Assembly: GCA_030149995.1 (NCBI GenBank)
Contig: JASLGV010000067.1
Location: forward strand, 1-5,417
DNA length: 5,417 nucleotides
Source of the DNA: Pedobacter sp.
GTDB lineage: Bacteria > Bacteroidota > Bacteroidia > Sphingobacteriales > Sphingobacteriaceae
Direction of reading: 5' to 3'
The notes under the pieces were generated by a model that ran no database searches, was not told the origin of the DNA, and saw nothing but the letters and a program-made list of their open reading frames with translations. The position numbers were made by a program, and so were the translations under genes. Position 1 is the stretch's first letter, and each line of letters begins with the position of its first letter. This document shows, piece after piece, positions 5,242 to 5,417 of this stretch.

Positions 5242-5417
5242 ATGAAAGAAAAAGCAATGTTCATCCCGCGAATTGCAATACAAAGTATTGGAGGCGGACT
5301 ATTATTGATGGCACTTTTTACCATGATGTGGACCGGTATTGCGCAGGCAGGGTTAAAAGGGCGGGATCATCATTTAGTATTGATCCTATTTTCCCTTGTT
5401 AGTTTTTTATTTATCGT
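5242..5417 (+). CDS. Putative membrane protein, 3' end cut by window
   Basis: The frame opens at ATG 5242 and runs off the right edge after 58 full codons, so only the N-terminus is seen. After a short basic start (MKEKAMFIPR) comes a hydrophobic helix of about residues 12-33 (GGGLLLMALFTMMWTGIA), a short polar loop (KGRDHH, about 39-44) and a second hydrophobic stretch, LVLILFSLVSFLFIV, reaching the edge. This is the look of a small multi-pass inner-membrane protein and not of a secreted one. I do not recognise the family. The start is supported by the open frame and by the A/T-rich leader AAAATTTAAGT before it; an in-frame ATG five codons later is an alternative. Confidence 0.65.
   Translation, partial: MKEKAMFIPRIAIQSIGGGLLLMALFTMMWTGIAQAGLKGRDHHLVLILFSLVSFLFI

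Noticed and set aside
1..5417. A defence system, CRISPR array, toxin-antitoxin pair, integron or mobile element
   Set aside because: No spaced repeats, nuclease, transposase, integrase or small toxin-like pair was seen on either strand.

Overview
The window looks like chromosomal DNA from a Bacteroidota bacterium, most likely a Pedobacter- or Mucilaginibacter-like member of the Sphingobacteriaceae. This rests on AT-rich intergenic DNA, genes mostly without Shine-Dalgarno sites, promoters that fit the Bacteroidota TTTG / TAnnTTTG pattern, and an AraC regulator of the 'FFE' cupin type common in this phylum. The taxon is an inference. No rRNA, tRNA, CRISPR array, insertion sequence or phage gene is visible.

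Layout. (1) Bases 1-312, plus strand: the 3' part of a SnoaL-like ester cyclase gene cut by the window edge. (2) Bases 398-1247, minus strand: a broken AraC-family regulator. Its cupin half and its helix-turn-helix half are both recognisable but lie in different frames, with two clear frameshifts and a third suspected near the start. (3) Bases 1307-3184, minus strand: a tight two-gene operon of a short-chain dehydrogenase/reductase followed 9 bp later by an MFS efflux transporter. (4) Bases 3185-3274: a 90-bp divergent control region with a Bacteroidota-type promoter on each strand and TACT...AGTA dyads of the kind bound by HxlR/YodB proteins. (5) Bases 3275-3673, plus strand: an HxlR-family regulator with an N-terminal cysteine. 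(6) Bases 3674-4143: 470 bp with no recognisable gene, holding a 17-bp perfect dyad and a possible gene remnant. (7) Bases 4144-5053, plus strand: a small NTF2/SnoaL-fold protein and a 4HBT hotdog acyl-CoA thioesterase. (8) Bases 5242-5417: the start of a membrane protein cut by the right edge.

How it may work together. The best-supported unit is HxlR regulator / SDR / MFS pump. The regulator probably represses both its own gene and the reductase-pump operon, and releases them when its cysteine meets an electrophile or oxidant. The reductase would then reduce a carbonyl compound and the pump would export a toxic compound. The AraC remnant lies immediately downstream in the same direction and may once have been a second regulator of the pump. 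The cyclase-like, NTF2-like and thioesterase genes are stand-alone enzymes of unknown substrate, and no polyketide or fatty-acid synthase is present to tie them to a pathway. I see no convincing new system. The most useful observations are the shared operator/promoter architecture, the traceable decay of the AraC gene (including an apparent 4-bp duplication), and a perfect 30-bp inverted repeat inside the transporter gene.
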